Shown: piece after piece, positions 1 to 7,833 of the stretch | Layout: each line of letters starts with the position of its first letter | Numbering within the stretch: the first letter of the stretch is position 1 | Assembly: GCA_041624375.1 (NCBI GenBank) | Contig: JBFJVD010000006.1 | Location: 1 to 35,390 of the forward strand | Reading direction: 5' to 3' | DNA from: JBFJVD01 sp041624375 | GTDB taxonomy: Bacteria; Chloroflexota; Anaerolineae; Anaerolineales; E44-bin32 | Length of the DNA: 35,390 nucleotides | Made by a program: the position numbers and the translations under genes | The notes under the pieces: model-generated | Databases searched by the model: none | Told to the model about the DNA's origin: nothing | What the model saw: only the letters and a program-made list of their open reading frames with translations

Positions 1-2
1 AT

Positions 3-842
3 GTCACCGGCGCTCCGGAGACTGGCCTAGAAATCGCCTCTGCGCTCCAACAAGAGATTCAAGACCAGTTTGAGCTCTCCACCTCCTGGGGCATCGCGAC
101 AAATAAGCTGGTCGCAAAGATCGCCACGGAAGTCGGAAAACCCGGAGGGCGGATTGAAGTTCCCCCTGGAGAAGAGGCCGCCTTCCTGGCGCCGTTGCCG
201 GTAGGCATGCTGTGGGGGGTGGGGCCAAAATCGCAGGAACGGTTGGCCGGCTTCGGGGTACGGACTATCGGGGATCTGGCGTCCAGCGAACCTTCCCAGC
301 TGCAAACGATGTTTGGCCGCCGCGGTCCGGACCTCTTGCGGCGGGCTCAGGGACAGGACGGGCGGCCGGTCGTATCCGAGCGCGATCCCAAGAGCATCTC
401 CGCGGAGACCACTTTTCCGCGGGACATCGTCGACCGGACCGCCCTGGCCGCGACGCTTCTCAAGCTCTCCGAGCGTGTCGGCAGTCGGCTGCGCAAGAGC
501 GGGTTGGGTGGCTCGACGGTGCGCCTGAAACTGCGCTGGCCAGATTTCACGACCATCACCCGGCAGCGTGCGCTCGACAACCCAACCGATCAGGACGACG
601 AAATCTACCATGCCTGTCTCGAGCTCTTCGACAAGGTCTGGCGTCGAGGCCGTCCCGTACGGCTCTTGGGTGTGGGCGTCGCTAATCTTGGGCCGCCCAT
701 CCGCCAGCTGCAGCTGTTTGATCATGCGTGGGAGGAGGATCACCAGCTCTTGCGCGCCGTTGATTCCATTCGAGAGAAGTATGGATCGAGTGCCCTGCGG
801 CGGGGTGTGCATCTGCGGCCGAAGGATCCGCCCGCAGATTGA
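3..842 (+). CDS. dinB: DNA polymerase IV (Y-family), 5'-truncated by window edge
   Basis: This is a translesion DNA polymerase that copies damaged templates. The reading frame is already open at base 3, so the catalytic N-terminal palm with the metal-binding acidic residues lies outside the window. What remains is the end of the palm/fingers (GIATNKLVAKIATEVGKPGG, a Y-family signature), the thumb with its helix-hairpin-helix (LWGVGPKSQERLAGFGVRTI) and the little-finger domain (SISAETTFPRDI onwards, ending near LQLFD). About 279 residues are visible, against roughly 350-420 for full-length family members. The family is often SOS-controlled, but its promoter is not visible. The next gene has its own promoter, so the two are probably not co-transcribed from a single signal. 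The family call is secure; the exact paralogue is not. Confidence 0.93.
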   Translation, partial: VTGAPETGLEIASALQQEIQDQFELSTSWGIATNKLVAKIATEVGKPGGRIEVPPGEEAAFLAPLPVGMLWGVGPKSQERLAGFGVRTIGDLASSEPSQLQTMFGRRGPDLLRRAQGQDGRPVVSERDPKSISAETTFPRDIVDRTALAATLLKLSERVGSRLRKSGLGGSTVRLKLRWPDFTTITRQRALDNPTDQDDEIYHACLELFDKVWRRGRPVRLLGVGVANLGPPIRQLQLFDHAWEEDHQLLRAVDSIREKYGSSALRRGVHLRPKDPPAD

Positions 843-855
843 GCTCCAGGCCCGA

Positions 856-884
856 TTGTGCGGCAGAGCGGGCTTTGCTATAAC
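856..884 (+). promoter_or_regulatory. Sigma70-type promoter for the TIM-barrel/NTF2 gene
   Basis: A -35 TTGTGC (856-861) and a -10 TATAAC (879-884) are separated by exactly 17 bases. The expected start near 891 leaves a leader of about 29 bases carrying a GAGGTG ribosome-binding site before the ATG at 920. This gene therefore has a conventional leader, unlike several others in the window. Confidence 0.6.
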
Positions 885-919
885 GAGGATTAACTCTCCA
901 CACGAGGTGATAGGAAGCC

Positions 920-2026
920 ATGACGTCTCTGCTCGGCAAGGGGTATTTCATCTGGCAGATCCCGAAGTGTGAGGGCGGTATACCGTCAGCCATCGCCGCA
1001 CGCGCCGTGGAAGCCAGGCTTTCGCACGTCCTCATCAAGATCGCGGACGGGGCCGACTGGGCCTACAACTACGACTTTGATTCGCGGACCGACCTGGTGC
1101 CGCCGGTCCTGAATGCTCTGCGGCAGGCGGGCTTGCAGGTCTGGGGCTGGCACTACGTACGCGGGGACGACCCGATCGGTGAGGCAAGGCTGGCGATCCG
1201 CCGCATTCGTGAGCTGGGCGTAGATGGCTATGTGATCGACGCGGAAGCGGAGTACCGCGACCGCAACAAGCGTGCTGCGGCGCGGCGGTTCATGTCGGAG
1301 TTGCGACGAGCGTTCCCAGACTTGCCCATTGCGCTCAGCACCTACCGCTACCCCCGCCTTCACAGCGACCTGCCCTATGCCGAATTCCTTGAAGGCTGTA
1401 CCTATGCGATGCCACAGGTCTATTTCGAGCAGGCGCACAATCCCGAAGAGCAGCTCGAACGCTCAGTTGAGCAGTACATGGGGCTCCGCCCGGCCCGACC
1501 CGTCATCTCCACCGCCCCTACCTACGCCACCTCGGGTTGGCGGCCAACGGCTGCCGAGATTCAGCGCTTCCTGCAGAAGGCGAAGGGGATGGGGCTGACC
1601 GCAGCCAATGCCTGGAGCTGGGATTTCGCCCGCCGCCAGCCGTTTCGCGATCTATGGGATGCCGTCGCCACATTCGACTGGGATCCCCGGCCGCCAATCG
1701 CCGATATGCCGGAGCGGCTGATCGGCCGGCTGAATCAGCGTCAAGCCGACCATGTCGCCAACCTTTATCACGAGAATGCGGCCCACGTCACCGGTGCACG
1801 CACGGTCGTAGGGCGAGAGGCGATTCAGGGGTGGTACGCGTCGGTATTTGGGGAACTCTTGCCCAACGCCAAATTCCAGATCACCGGAAGGAGCGGCAGC
1901 GGCAATTCGCGCCACTTCACCTGGACGGCGGTCAGCGACCGGGGATCGGTCCAGGATGGAAACGACACGCTGGGCCTTCGCGACGATCGAATTCAATACC
2001 ATTACACCTATTTCACGGTCCGCTAA
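920..2026 (+). CDS. Glycoside-hydrolase-like TIM barrel fused to an NTF2/SnoaL-like domain
   Basis: The 368-residue protein has two parts. Residues 5-255 look like a GH25/DUF4015-type (alpha/beta)8 barrel: an opening strand with GYFIWQI, then KIADGADW, QVWGWHYVRGD, GYVIDAEAEY with acidic residues D107 and E109 at a likely active-site strand end, YAMPQVYFEQ, and a final NAWSWDFARR strand. Residues 265-368 resemble an NTF2/SnoaL-like fold (RQADHVANLYHENAAHV, VGREAIQGWYASVF, ending HYTYF). Neither a signal peptide nor a membrane segment is visible, so the protein appears cytoplasmic, which is unusual for a wall-hydrolase-type barrel. The start is the first ATG after a GAGGTG ribosome-binding site, and a terminator follows. 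The substrate cannot be named. The barrel call is fairly safe; the NTF2 call rests on pattern only. Confidence 0.7.
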   Translation: MTSLLGKGYFIWQIPKCEGGIPSAIAARAVEARLSHVLIKIADGADWAYNYDFDSRTDLVPPVLNALRQAGLQVWGWHYVRGDDPIGEARLAIRRIRELGVDGYVIDAEAEYRDRNKRAAARRFMSELRRAFPDLPIALSTYRYPRLHSDLPYAEFLEGCTYAMPQVYFEQAHNPEEQLERSVEQYMGLRPARPVISTAPTYATSGWRPTAAEIQRFLQKAKGMGLTAANAWSWDFARRQPFRDLWDAVATFDWDPRPPIADMPERLIGRLNQRQADHVANLYHENAAHVTGARTVVGREAIQGWYASVFGELLPNAKFQITGRSGSGNSRHFTWTAVSDRGSVQDGNDTLGLRDDRIQYHYTYFTVR

Positions 2027-2052
2027 ATCCCAAACCAGACCCGAAAGCCCAG

Positions 2053-2076
2053 AACCGCCCATTTGGGCGGTTTTGT
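2053..2076 (+). terminator. Rho-independent terminator after the TIM-barrel gene
   Basis: A perfect 8-bp stem, AACCGCCC / GGGCGGTT, encloses the loop ATTT and runs into TTGTTG on the + strand. It starts 27 bases after the stop codon. The converging OsmC gene ends at 2112, so it may partly serve that strand too. Confidence 0.8.
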
Positions 2077-2111
2077 TGTGAGCTGGCTGTTGTTGTGATC
2101 TCCGTCGGGGG

Positions 2112-2537
2112 TTAAGCAGCAGCGTGTATCGTGTAGGTGTGATCGATGGGAACGACCTGTCCGAGCATCGCCTGAGCCGGACAGTAGCGGGTGATGGAGA
2201 GTTCGATGGCCCGCTCGACGGCGGCCTCCTCCACATGATGGCCGGTAATTTCATATTCAACCCGGATGGCCGTAAAGACATGTGGGTGGCTTTCAGCCTG
2301 ATCCGCTTCGGCTCTGACGACGAAGTCGGTGACTTCCTGGCGCTTCTTTCGCAGAATGGAGATCACGTCCATGGCAGTACAGCCAACGAGGCTAATCAAC
2401 ATGAGTTCAAGTGGGCGGAATCCATCGTCGGCGCCACCGACGGACGGGGAGGCGCCCAGGTTGAGCTCATAGCCGCTTGTTGCCGTACCCGAGAAGGATA
2501 GCCCGTCCTTCAGGGTGACGCTTGCTTCCGTGGGCAT
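2112..2537 (-). CDS. OsmC/Ohr-family peroxiredoxin-like protein
   Basis: This small 141-residue protein belongs to the OsmC superfamily, thiol-dependent reductases of organic hydroperoxides. The two hallmark cysteines are present: C53 in LISLVGCTAMDVISIL and C119 in SITRYCPAQAML, both embedded in the usual helices. The N-terminal strand region (ASVTLKDGLSFSGTA) and GFRPLELML also fit. The length is normal for the YhfA/OsmC-like branch. The start ATG is preceded by GGAGG with four bases between, supporting the chosen start. It is transcribed divergently from the SpoIIE-type gene, with 87 bases between them. I saw no convincing -35/-10 pair for this gene. Whether it is OsmC proper, Ohr, or the less characterised YhfA branch cannot be decided by eye. 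Confidence 0.88.
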   Translation of the reverse strand: MPTEASVTLKDGLSFSGTATSGYELNLGASPSVGGADDGFRPLELMLISLVGCTAMDVISILRKKRQEVTDFVVRAEADQAESHPHVFTAIRVEYEITGHHVEEAAVERAIELSITRYCPAQAMLGQVVPIDHTYTIHAAA

Positions 2538-2587
2538 AGAACCTCCATAGGATGGCTTCGCTCTGGGTCGATTTGGCGTCTGTTCTG

Positions 2588-2616
2588 TTGCCGCCTTCCC
2601 AAGGCTGGGCTAAAGT
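2588..2616 (+). promoter_or_regulatory. Promoter placed for a leaderless SpoIIE-type mRNA
   Basis: TTGCCG (2588-2593) and TAAAGT (2611-2616) are 17 bases apart. The -10 ends 8 bases before the ATG at 2625, so transcription should begin at or next to the A of the start codon. No Shine-Dalgarno sequence precedes the gene. The same TAAAGT hexamer is used in the promoter at 33669-33697. Confidence 0.6.
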
Positions 2617-2624
2617 ATACCCGT

Positions 2625-4640
2625 ATGCATCCTGCCTTCCGTGAGCTAGTTAACCAATTGCCGGCCGTCTGGCGTACGTTTTGCGGCGGAGATCTTCACA
2701 TTTTGCTGGATGGGCATCTCGATCAGGAGACATCCATCGTGCACGCGCCGCAGGCCGTAGCTGAAGCGGTTCGAAGCAGGGAAATGGTTCGCTGCGCAGG
2801 CGAGGACGGCGTACTCTGGCAAGTTGTGCCCGCAGCGGCAGCTTCCTCCAGGATCACATTGATCGCAAGCGGCGGCCCCGATACAGGCCAGGAGCACCTG
2901 CTCAAAGCGCTGGCTGACTCGCTGGAACTCGGGTGGCGCGAAGCCGAGGCGGCCTCTGATCTCACTCGTGAGCTGGCGCATGCCTGGGATCGGCTCTCAT
3001 TCTTCTATGAACTCACACAGGTTGCCGGTGATCTTTCCAGTCCGCCGGATCTCTTCCGTGCTACCGCCCGGCTGCTTCACCAGGTGGTGGACGCGGAAGA
3101 TGTCTTCCTGGCAAGCGAACGCGAAGCTGGCTGGACGGCTCAGACAGCCAGCGGTCTTCGGCTGAACCTCCCCAAAGAGATCGTCCAGCCGCTTCGGGAG
3201 GCGGCCCGTCCGCTTTCGCTGGCGGAATTGCCCTCGATAGAGGACCCCGAATGGCTGGGGTTTGGGCTAAGGGACCTGTTGGTGGCGCCGATCTACATGG
3301 AATCGGATTTCTATGGCGTCGTCGGCCTCCTGAACCCTCCAGAGGGTCGCTTTGACTCTAACGATCTGCAGCTGCTTGCGGCAGTGGCAGACCAAGTAGG
3401 GGCGCTCGCCGAATTGGCGCTCTCCCGTCAGAGTCGTGAATCGCGGCTGCGCTTCGAGCACGAATTGGCGATTGCGGCGGAGATTCAGGAGAGCCTGCTC
3501 CCGGTGGAATTGCCCGATCTCGCCGGCGTCGAGATCGCTGCCTTCTTGCGATTGGCCAGTCGGGTCGGCGGAGATTTCTACGACATCGCCCGCACACGCG
3601 ACGACGATATCATGCTCCTGCTGACCGATGTTGCTGGCAAGGGCGTTCCCGCCGCGCTGCTGACATCGCTCGTACACGCCACCTTCCAGGGCGAGAGCGC
3701 GCATCATACCGACCCGGCAGATTTGCTCGAGGTCATGAACCAACTGCTCTTCGCCGACCTCGACAAGGCGGCCTCCTTCGTAACCGGAATCGTCGGCCGC
3801 CTCAGCACGAATCCGCTAAGATTCGAGTACGCATCTGCCGGCCATGTGGAGGCCGCCCTCTGGCTGGCCGGTGAGAATCGGCTCGAATTTCTGCCTGCAA
3901 CCGGCTTTCCGCTAGGCATCGAGAAGAATGCAAGGTTCGAAACACAGCGGCGGAAGCTTCATCCGGGCGACGTCCTGCTCCTGTATTCGGATGGCGTCAC
4001 GGAAAGCGAAGCGCCGGACGGGAAGGTGTTGGGAAAACAGGGTCTGGCGGACATCATGCACGCTGTACACCCAGCCCATGCCAGCGATCAGCTGAGGACC
4101 TATGTCGATGCGCTCGATGTTCACCGGCAGGAGGCGCCGCTTCGGGACGATGTCGCATTGCTGCTGGTTCGTGCGCTAGAGGTGGACAGTGAGCCTCAAA
4201 TGGTGGTACCCTTCGTTCTTGCGGCCGAAATGGCCCACGCCAGCCGCCTGGTTGATCCGACACGCATGCTGGTTAAGGAGCTGGAGCTCCCGCAGGATGC
4301 CGGCCGTCAGCTGGCGGATGGGTTCGCCCTTGCGCTCACCGAGGTGGTCACAAATCAGATGGAACATGCCTATGCCGGAGGGCCCGGCAGGATCCAGGGA
4401 CGTCTGGTGCTGGATCGCAACTCGCTGACCGCCCACCTCTACGACTATGGGATTGCCTTCGACGCCGGTGAGACCAGCCCGAAGAACGCGATTGATCCCT
4501 CCGATCCGCCGGAGCGTGGCTATGGCATGCGCCTCGCGCGGGCGCTCACGGATGAGCTGATCTACGAGCGCCTGGATGGCGGTCGAAATCACTGGTGTCT
4601 CAGGAAGTACTTGAGCGGAGAACATCGACATGAAGATTGA
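2625..4640 (+). CDS. GAF-SpoIIE phosphatase fused to an RsbW-type kinase domain
   Basis: This 671-residue cytoplasmic switch protein has an unassigned N-terminus, a GAF sensor domain (about 125-265), a linker with the typical EIQESLLPVELP, a PP2C/SpoIIE phosphatase (about 300-516) and a GHKL ATPase of the anti-sigma-factor type (about 525-662). Phosphatase metal residues are visible: GGDFYD (D317, D320), LLTDVAGKG (D335), YSDGVTE (D456) and RDDVALL (D508/D509). The kinase N-box is TEVVTNQMEHAY (N577), followed by DYGIAFD and RGYGMRLARAL. In RsbU/RsbW-type partner switching, the phosphatase activates a STAS antagonist and the kinase inactivates it; here both sit on one chain. The STAS gene starts inside the end of this one (11-base overlap), so it is the likely substrate. 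No sigma factor gene is visible nearby. Confidence 0.92.
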   Translation: MHPAFRELVNQLPAVWRTFCGGDLHILLDGHLDQETSIVHAPQAVAEAVRSREMVRCAGEDGVLWQVVPAAAASSRITLIASGGPDTGQEHLLKALADSLELGWREAEAASDLTRELAHAWDRLSFFYELTQVAGDLSSPPDLFRATARLLHQVVDAEDVFLASEREAGWTAQTASGLRLNLPKEIVQPLREAARPLSLAELPSIEDPEWLGFGLRDLLVAPIYMESDFYGVVGLLNPPEGRFDSNDLQLLAAVADQVGALAELALSRQSRESRLRFEHELAIAAEIQESLLPVELPDLAGVEIAAFLRLASRVGGDFYDIARTRDDDIMLLLTDVAGKGVPAALLTSLVHATFQGESAHHTDPADLLEVMNQLLFADLDKAASFVTGIVGRLSTNPLRFEYASAGHVEAALWLAGENRLEFLPATGFPLGIEKNARFETQRRKLHPGDVLLLYSDGVTESEAPDGKVLGKQGLADIMHAVHPAHASDQLRTYVDALDVHRQEAPLRDDVALLLVRALEVDSEPQMVVPFVLAAEMAHASRLVDPTRMLVKELELPQDAGRQLADGFALALTEVVTNQMEHAYAGGPGRIQGRLVLDRNSLTAHLYDYGIAFDAGETSPKNAIDPSDPPERGYGMRLARALTDELIYERLDGGRNHWCLRKYLSGEHRHED

Positions 4641-4977
4641 AATCGACCGGGTGGACCAGGGGAAGATTGTTCTTCGCATGCAGGGGCGTATCGATGCTGA
4701 TTCGTCACCTGAATTGCGCGATACGCTTCAGACCCTCATTGATGACACCGTCCAGCTCCTTGTCGTCGACTTCGCCGAGGTTGACTTTATTGACAGTTCC
4801 GGCCTCTCCGCACTCGTCGCCGGCCACAAGTCGATGCGGCGCTACGAGGGTGTGCTATGTCTCAGCCGGCCACATCCGCAGGCGGTCACGGCACTGCGCC
4901 TGACTCTCCTCGATCAGATTCTGCCTGTCTACCCGACGCTGGAGGCCGCGCTCAAACACCCCCTGCCGACCCGCTGA
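4630..4977 (+). CDS. STAS-domain anti-sigma factor antagonist (RsbV-like)
   Basis: This 115-residue single STAS domain has the phosphorylation motif DFIDSSGLSALVAGHKSM; the serine at 56 (or 57) is the expected target. The N-terminal strands (KIVLRMQGRIDADSSPELR) match RsbV/SpoIIAA proteins in order and length. The start ATG lies within the last codons of the upstream phosphatase/kinase gene, so translation is coupled, and the stop is 10 bases before the next receiver gene's preferred start. By family knowledge, the unphosphorylated form binds the anti-sigma kinase and frees its partner; dephosphorylation by the upstream SpoIIE domain and phosphorylation by its RsbW-like domain is the natural inference. 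The family is certain; the partner is inferred from position. Confidence 0.92.
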   Translation: MKIEIDRVDQGKIVLRMQGRIDADSSPELRDTLQTLIDDTVQLLVVDFAEVDFIDSSGLSALVAGHKSMRRYEGVLCLSRPHPQAVTALRLTLLDQILPVYPTLEAALKHPLPTR

Positions 4978-4987
4978 ATTGAGCACC

Positions 4988-5356
4988 ATGTGCCATCGCG
5001 TCCTCGTCGTCGATGATGAAGCCTATATCTGCCGCTTGATGGAAATGGTCCTGGAGAAGGCGGGCTACGAAGTCCTGCAGGCGTACAATGCGGATGAAGG
5101 ACTCCGATTGCTCCGTTCTGAGCTCCCCGATCTGCTCGCGGTGGACCTTATGATGCCCGGCCGTGACGGTCTCCAGCTTCTGGAAGAAAAAGCACAGGAT
5201 CCAACGATCCGTGCCATCCCGGCGGTGGTCGTCACAGCTGTCGGCGTGCGCGCGGATCTGGAGAAAGCTGAAGCTCTCGGCGCTGTGTTGACCCTGGCGA
5301 AGCCTTTCAGCCAGCGTCAACTTCTCGATGCTGTCGCTCAGGCCTGCGGCGGATGA
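4988..5356 (+). CDS. Stand-alone receiver (REC) protein
   Basis: This is a single CheY-like receiver domain of about 122 residues with no output domain. All key residues are present: the acidic pair in VLVVDDEA, the phospho-acceptor aspartate in LLAVDLMMPG (D53 from this start), the switch threonine in AVVVTAVG and the lysine in TLAKPF. I chose the ATG at 4988; a TTG at 4979 would add three residues and has no better ribosome-binding site. The gene follows the STAS gene directly and its last bases (ATGA) overlap the start of the alpha-galactosidase gene, so all are probably one transcript. No kinase is adjacent; the four-GAF histidine kinase elsewhere in the window is a possible but unproven donor. 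It probably acts by protein-protein contact, as CheY or Spo0F do. Confidence 0.9.
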   Translation: MCHRVLVVDDEAYICRLMEMVLEKAGYEVLQAYNADEGLRLLRSELPDLLAVDLMMPGRDGLQLLEEKAQDPTIRAIPAVVVTAVGVRADLEKAEALGAVLTLAKPFSQRQLLDAVAQACGG

Positions 5357-7833
5357 CACCTCCGATCGGTTCCGGCGGACTGGAAGTTGAGTTCGATCTA
5401 CCTGCTGGAGGCTGGTCTATCCGCTCGAAGCATGATGCTGCGCTCTGGCTGGCCTCCGCCCCCTGTACGGTTGTGTGGGAGGATGGCGGACTGCGTCCAC
5501 GCAGGGAGCTTGGCGCACTCTCACCCGACCCATCCAACGCCGCCGAAGAGTACGAGTCCTCCGCCGGCCCGGCCCGCCTCTTTCGATCGGCCCTCGTGCG
5601 CGAGGAAGGTCAGCACAGGCTCATCCTTGACTTTGCGCTGGGAATCGAGACCGATTTTCTGCTCCTGCGTGCGACCTGGGAAAACCGATCGTCACGCGCC
5701 TCACGGCTTCACCAGATCGGCTTGATCGAAGCGGAACCCTCGATCGACGGGAGGGGGCAGCGCGGTTCCGGCGCTGGCCGAGCTCCAAGGCACTCCCCAG
5801 GGGTTTCTCTTGGGGCGAAACCGGATGAGGTGAGGTTGTACAGCAATGGCTGGCAGAGCTGGAGCTTTGCCGGAAGCCTCGGTCCTCAGGACCGCATGCC
5901 TCGGTCCCGACTTGGCCCCCTGACGGCGCCGCTCTATACAGATGCGGGCGCGGGAAAGCCCCGGCAGCGGGGCGATTTCACCTCCGAATGGTTCGTCGTG
6001 CTCGGTCAACCACAGGGCCCCGGCTTGATCGCCGGCTACCTCTCACAGCGTCAAGCGTTCGGCAGTTTTGCGGCCAGCGTGAGAGCGCCGCTCCGCTTGC
6101 GCTCGTGGCTCAGCGGGGACGGTGTACAGCTCGATCCCGGCGCGAGTTTTTCGACGGATTGGCTGTACCTGGCGTTCACGACGATCACCTCCACGGCGGC
6201 ATTGGATCTGTACCTTGATGCGATCGGTCACGCCAACGAGATCCGCCAGTTGCCCGACACGCCGATTGGTTGGTGCTCCTGGTACCAGTTCTTTGATCGC
6301 GTCACAGAGCGAGACATCCGACGCAACCTGGAATGGTCCAGCGCAAGGCGCGACACCCTGCCCTTGAATGTGTTTCAAATAGACGACGGCTACCAGAGTG
6401 CGGTCGGGGATTGGTTTGATCAAAGTGCTCGCTTTGAGACACCAATGGCGGAACTGGGACGGGAGATCACATCAGCGGGCTTTCGCCCCGGTCTGTGGCT
6501 TGCGCCGTTTGTTGCCCGGCCCGGCGCAAAGCTCTTGGGGAGTCATCCGGACTGGATCTTGCGCAATCGTGCAGGGCGACCGGTGAATGGGGGATTCATT
6601 TGGAATCGCTTCATTCGAGCTCTCGATGTCACCCATCTTGGCGTGCGAGAGCACCTGGCCCGAGTTTTTGAACGGGTGGTGAACGATTGGGGCTACACCT
6701 ACCTGAAATTGGATTTCCTGTATGCCGGCGCGTTGCCCGGTCGTCGCGCAGAACCCCATCTCACCCGCGCTCAGGCCCTGACTCAGGCCTTCTCCGATAT
6801 CCGCACCGCGGTTGGCCCTGAGGTGTTCTTGCTTGGCTGTGGCAGCCCTTTGGGACCTTCGGTCGGATTTTTTGATGGGATGCGAATCGGGCCGGATGTG
6901 GCCGGATCGTGGGATCCAAGGTATGGCGTCGCCAGTCGGTTTTTCCGCAGCGAGCCCTCCTATCCCTCCGCCCGGAATGCTGCTCGCAACACGGTTAATC
7001 GAGCCTGGATGCACCGCAAGCTGTGGCTTAACGATCCGGACTGCCTCGTGATCCGCGACGCGCACGGTGGTCTCTCTGAGGCAGAGGCGCAGACCCTGGC
7101 GTCCCTCATCGCCCTTTCTGCCGGCGCGCTCGTCGATTCGGACGATCTGCCGAATCTGTCCCCGGAGCGGATGGCGTGGCTCACGAAGCTCATTCCCCCG
7201 TTGCCCGGAGCTGCCACCGCGCTTGATGGCTTTGAACACGATCATCCGAAGATTCTCTATCTGCCACTTGAGGGTGTGTTAGGCTCATGGATACTGCTTG
7301 CGCTGGTCAATTGGGAAGCGCATCCGGTCGAGGGCACCTTGGATCTGGCACCGCTGCCGCTGGATCCGGATCTGGCGTACGTCGGGATTGACTTCTGGAG
7401 GGAGCAGCCGATTGCTCCCCATCGCGGGAGACTCAGGCTGGGGGAACTGCCCGCGCATGGTGTTCGCTTGATTTCCCTCCGCCGTCTCAACTCCGGTTCG
7501 CCGACATGGCTCGGCGACACACTCCATGTTTCGCAGGGTCTGTCCGTGGACTCGTGGGATGTGCAGGATGGGCGGGTTCGGGCGGGATTGGCCCACCCGA
7601 TAGGCTCACCGAGCAGCGTCTGGCTCCGGTTGCCGGGTTCGTTCCGTTCCGCAGAAATTGGCGACCGTGAAGTACCTTTTAAGACCCAGGGAACGGTGGT
7701 CCGACTCACGCTTGATTCGGCGCCGAAGGCTCTGCTCGATGTGCGCTGGTCGCCAGACTCAGTGGAGGAGCACCACCGGTCCGGGTCATCAAATCTGTCT
7801 GTTCCGACACCGTCTTCAGGAGCCGCGCCGTGA
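5353..7833 (+). CDS. Alpha-galactosidase, glycoside hydrolase family 36
   Basis: This 826-residue GH36-type enzyme hydrolyses terminal alpha-galactosides such as melibiose or raffinose-type sugars. The N-terminal beta-sandwich carries RLYSNGWQSWSFAGSLG (161-177). The TIM barrel follows with IGWCSWYQFFDRV, NVFQIDDGYQ, FRPGLWLAPF, the nucleophile aspartate in YLKLDFLYAG (D454) and the acid/base aspartate in MRIGPDVAGSW (D515). A C-terminal beta domain starts near 640. The length is normal for the family. There is no signal peptide, so it should act on imported sugars. It starts with the ATGA overlap of the receiver gene, which ties its translation to a signalling cassette rather than to a sugar transporter; that arrangement is unusual. 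GH36 activities also include alpha-N-acetylgalactosaminidase, so the exact sugar is open. Confidence 0.92.
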   Translation: MTPPIGSGGLEVEFDLPAGGWSIRSKHDAALWLASAPCTVVWEDGGLRPRRELGALSPDPSNAAEEYESSAGPARLFRSALVREEGQHRLILDFALGIETDFLLLRATWENRSSRASRLHQIGLIEAEPSIDGRGQRGSGAGRAPRHSPGVSLGAKPDEVRLYSNGWQSWSFAGSLGPQDRMPRSRLGPLTAPLYTDAGAGKPRQRGDFTSEWFVVLGQPQGPGLIAGYLSQRQAFGSFAASVRAPLRLRSWLSGDGVQLDPGASFSTDWLYLAFTTITSTAALDLYLDAIGHANEIRQLPDTPIGWCSWYQFFDRVTERDIRRNLEWSSARRDTLPLNVFQIDDGYQSAVGDWFDQSARFETPMAELGREITSAGFRPGLWLAPFVARPGAKLLGSHPDWILRNRAGRPVNGGFIWNRFIRALDVTHLGVREHLARVFERVVNDWGYTYLKLDFLYAGALPGRRAEPHLTRAQALTQAFSDIRTAVGPEVFLLGCGSPLGPSVGFFDGMRIGPDVAGSWDPRYGVASRFFRSEPSYPSARNAARNTVNRAWMHRKLWLNDPDCLVIRDAHGGLSEAEAQTLASLIALSAGALVDSDDLPNLSPERMAWLTKLIPPLPGAATALDGFEHDHPKILYLPLEGVLGSWILLALVNWEAHPVEGTLDLAPLPLDPDLAYVGIDFWREQPIAPHRGRLRLGELPAHGVRLISLRRLNSGSPTWLGDTLHVSQGLSVDSWDVQDGRVRAGLAHPIGSPSSVWLRLPGSFRSAEIGDREVPFKTQGTVVRLTLDSAPKALLDVRWSPDSVEEHHRSGSSNLSVPTPSSGAAP

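Noticed and set aside
27..812. Open frame of 261 codons on the - strand
   Set aside because: It is antisense to dinB, which is clearly coding.
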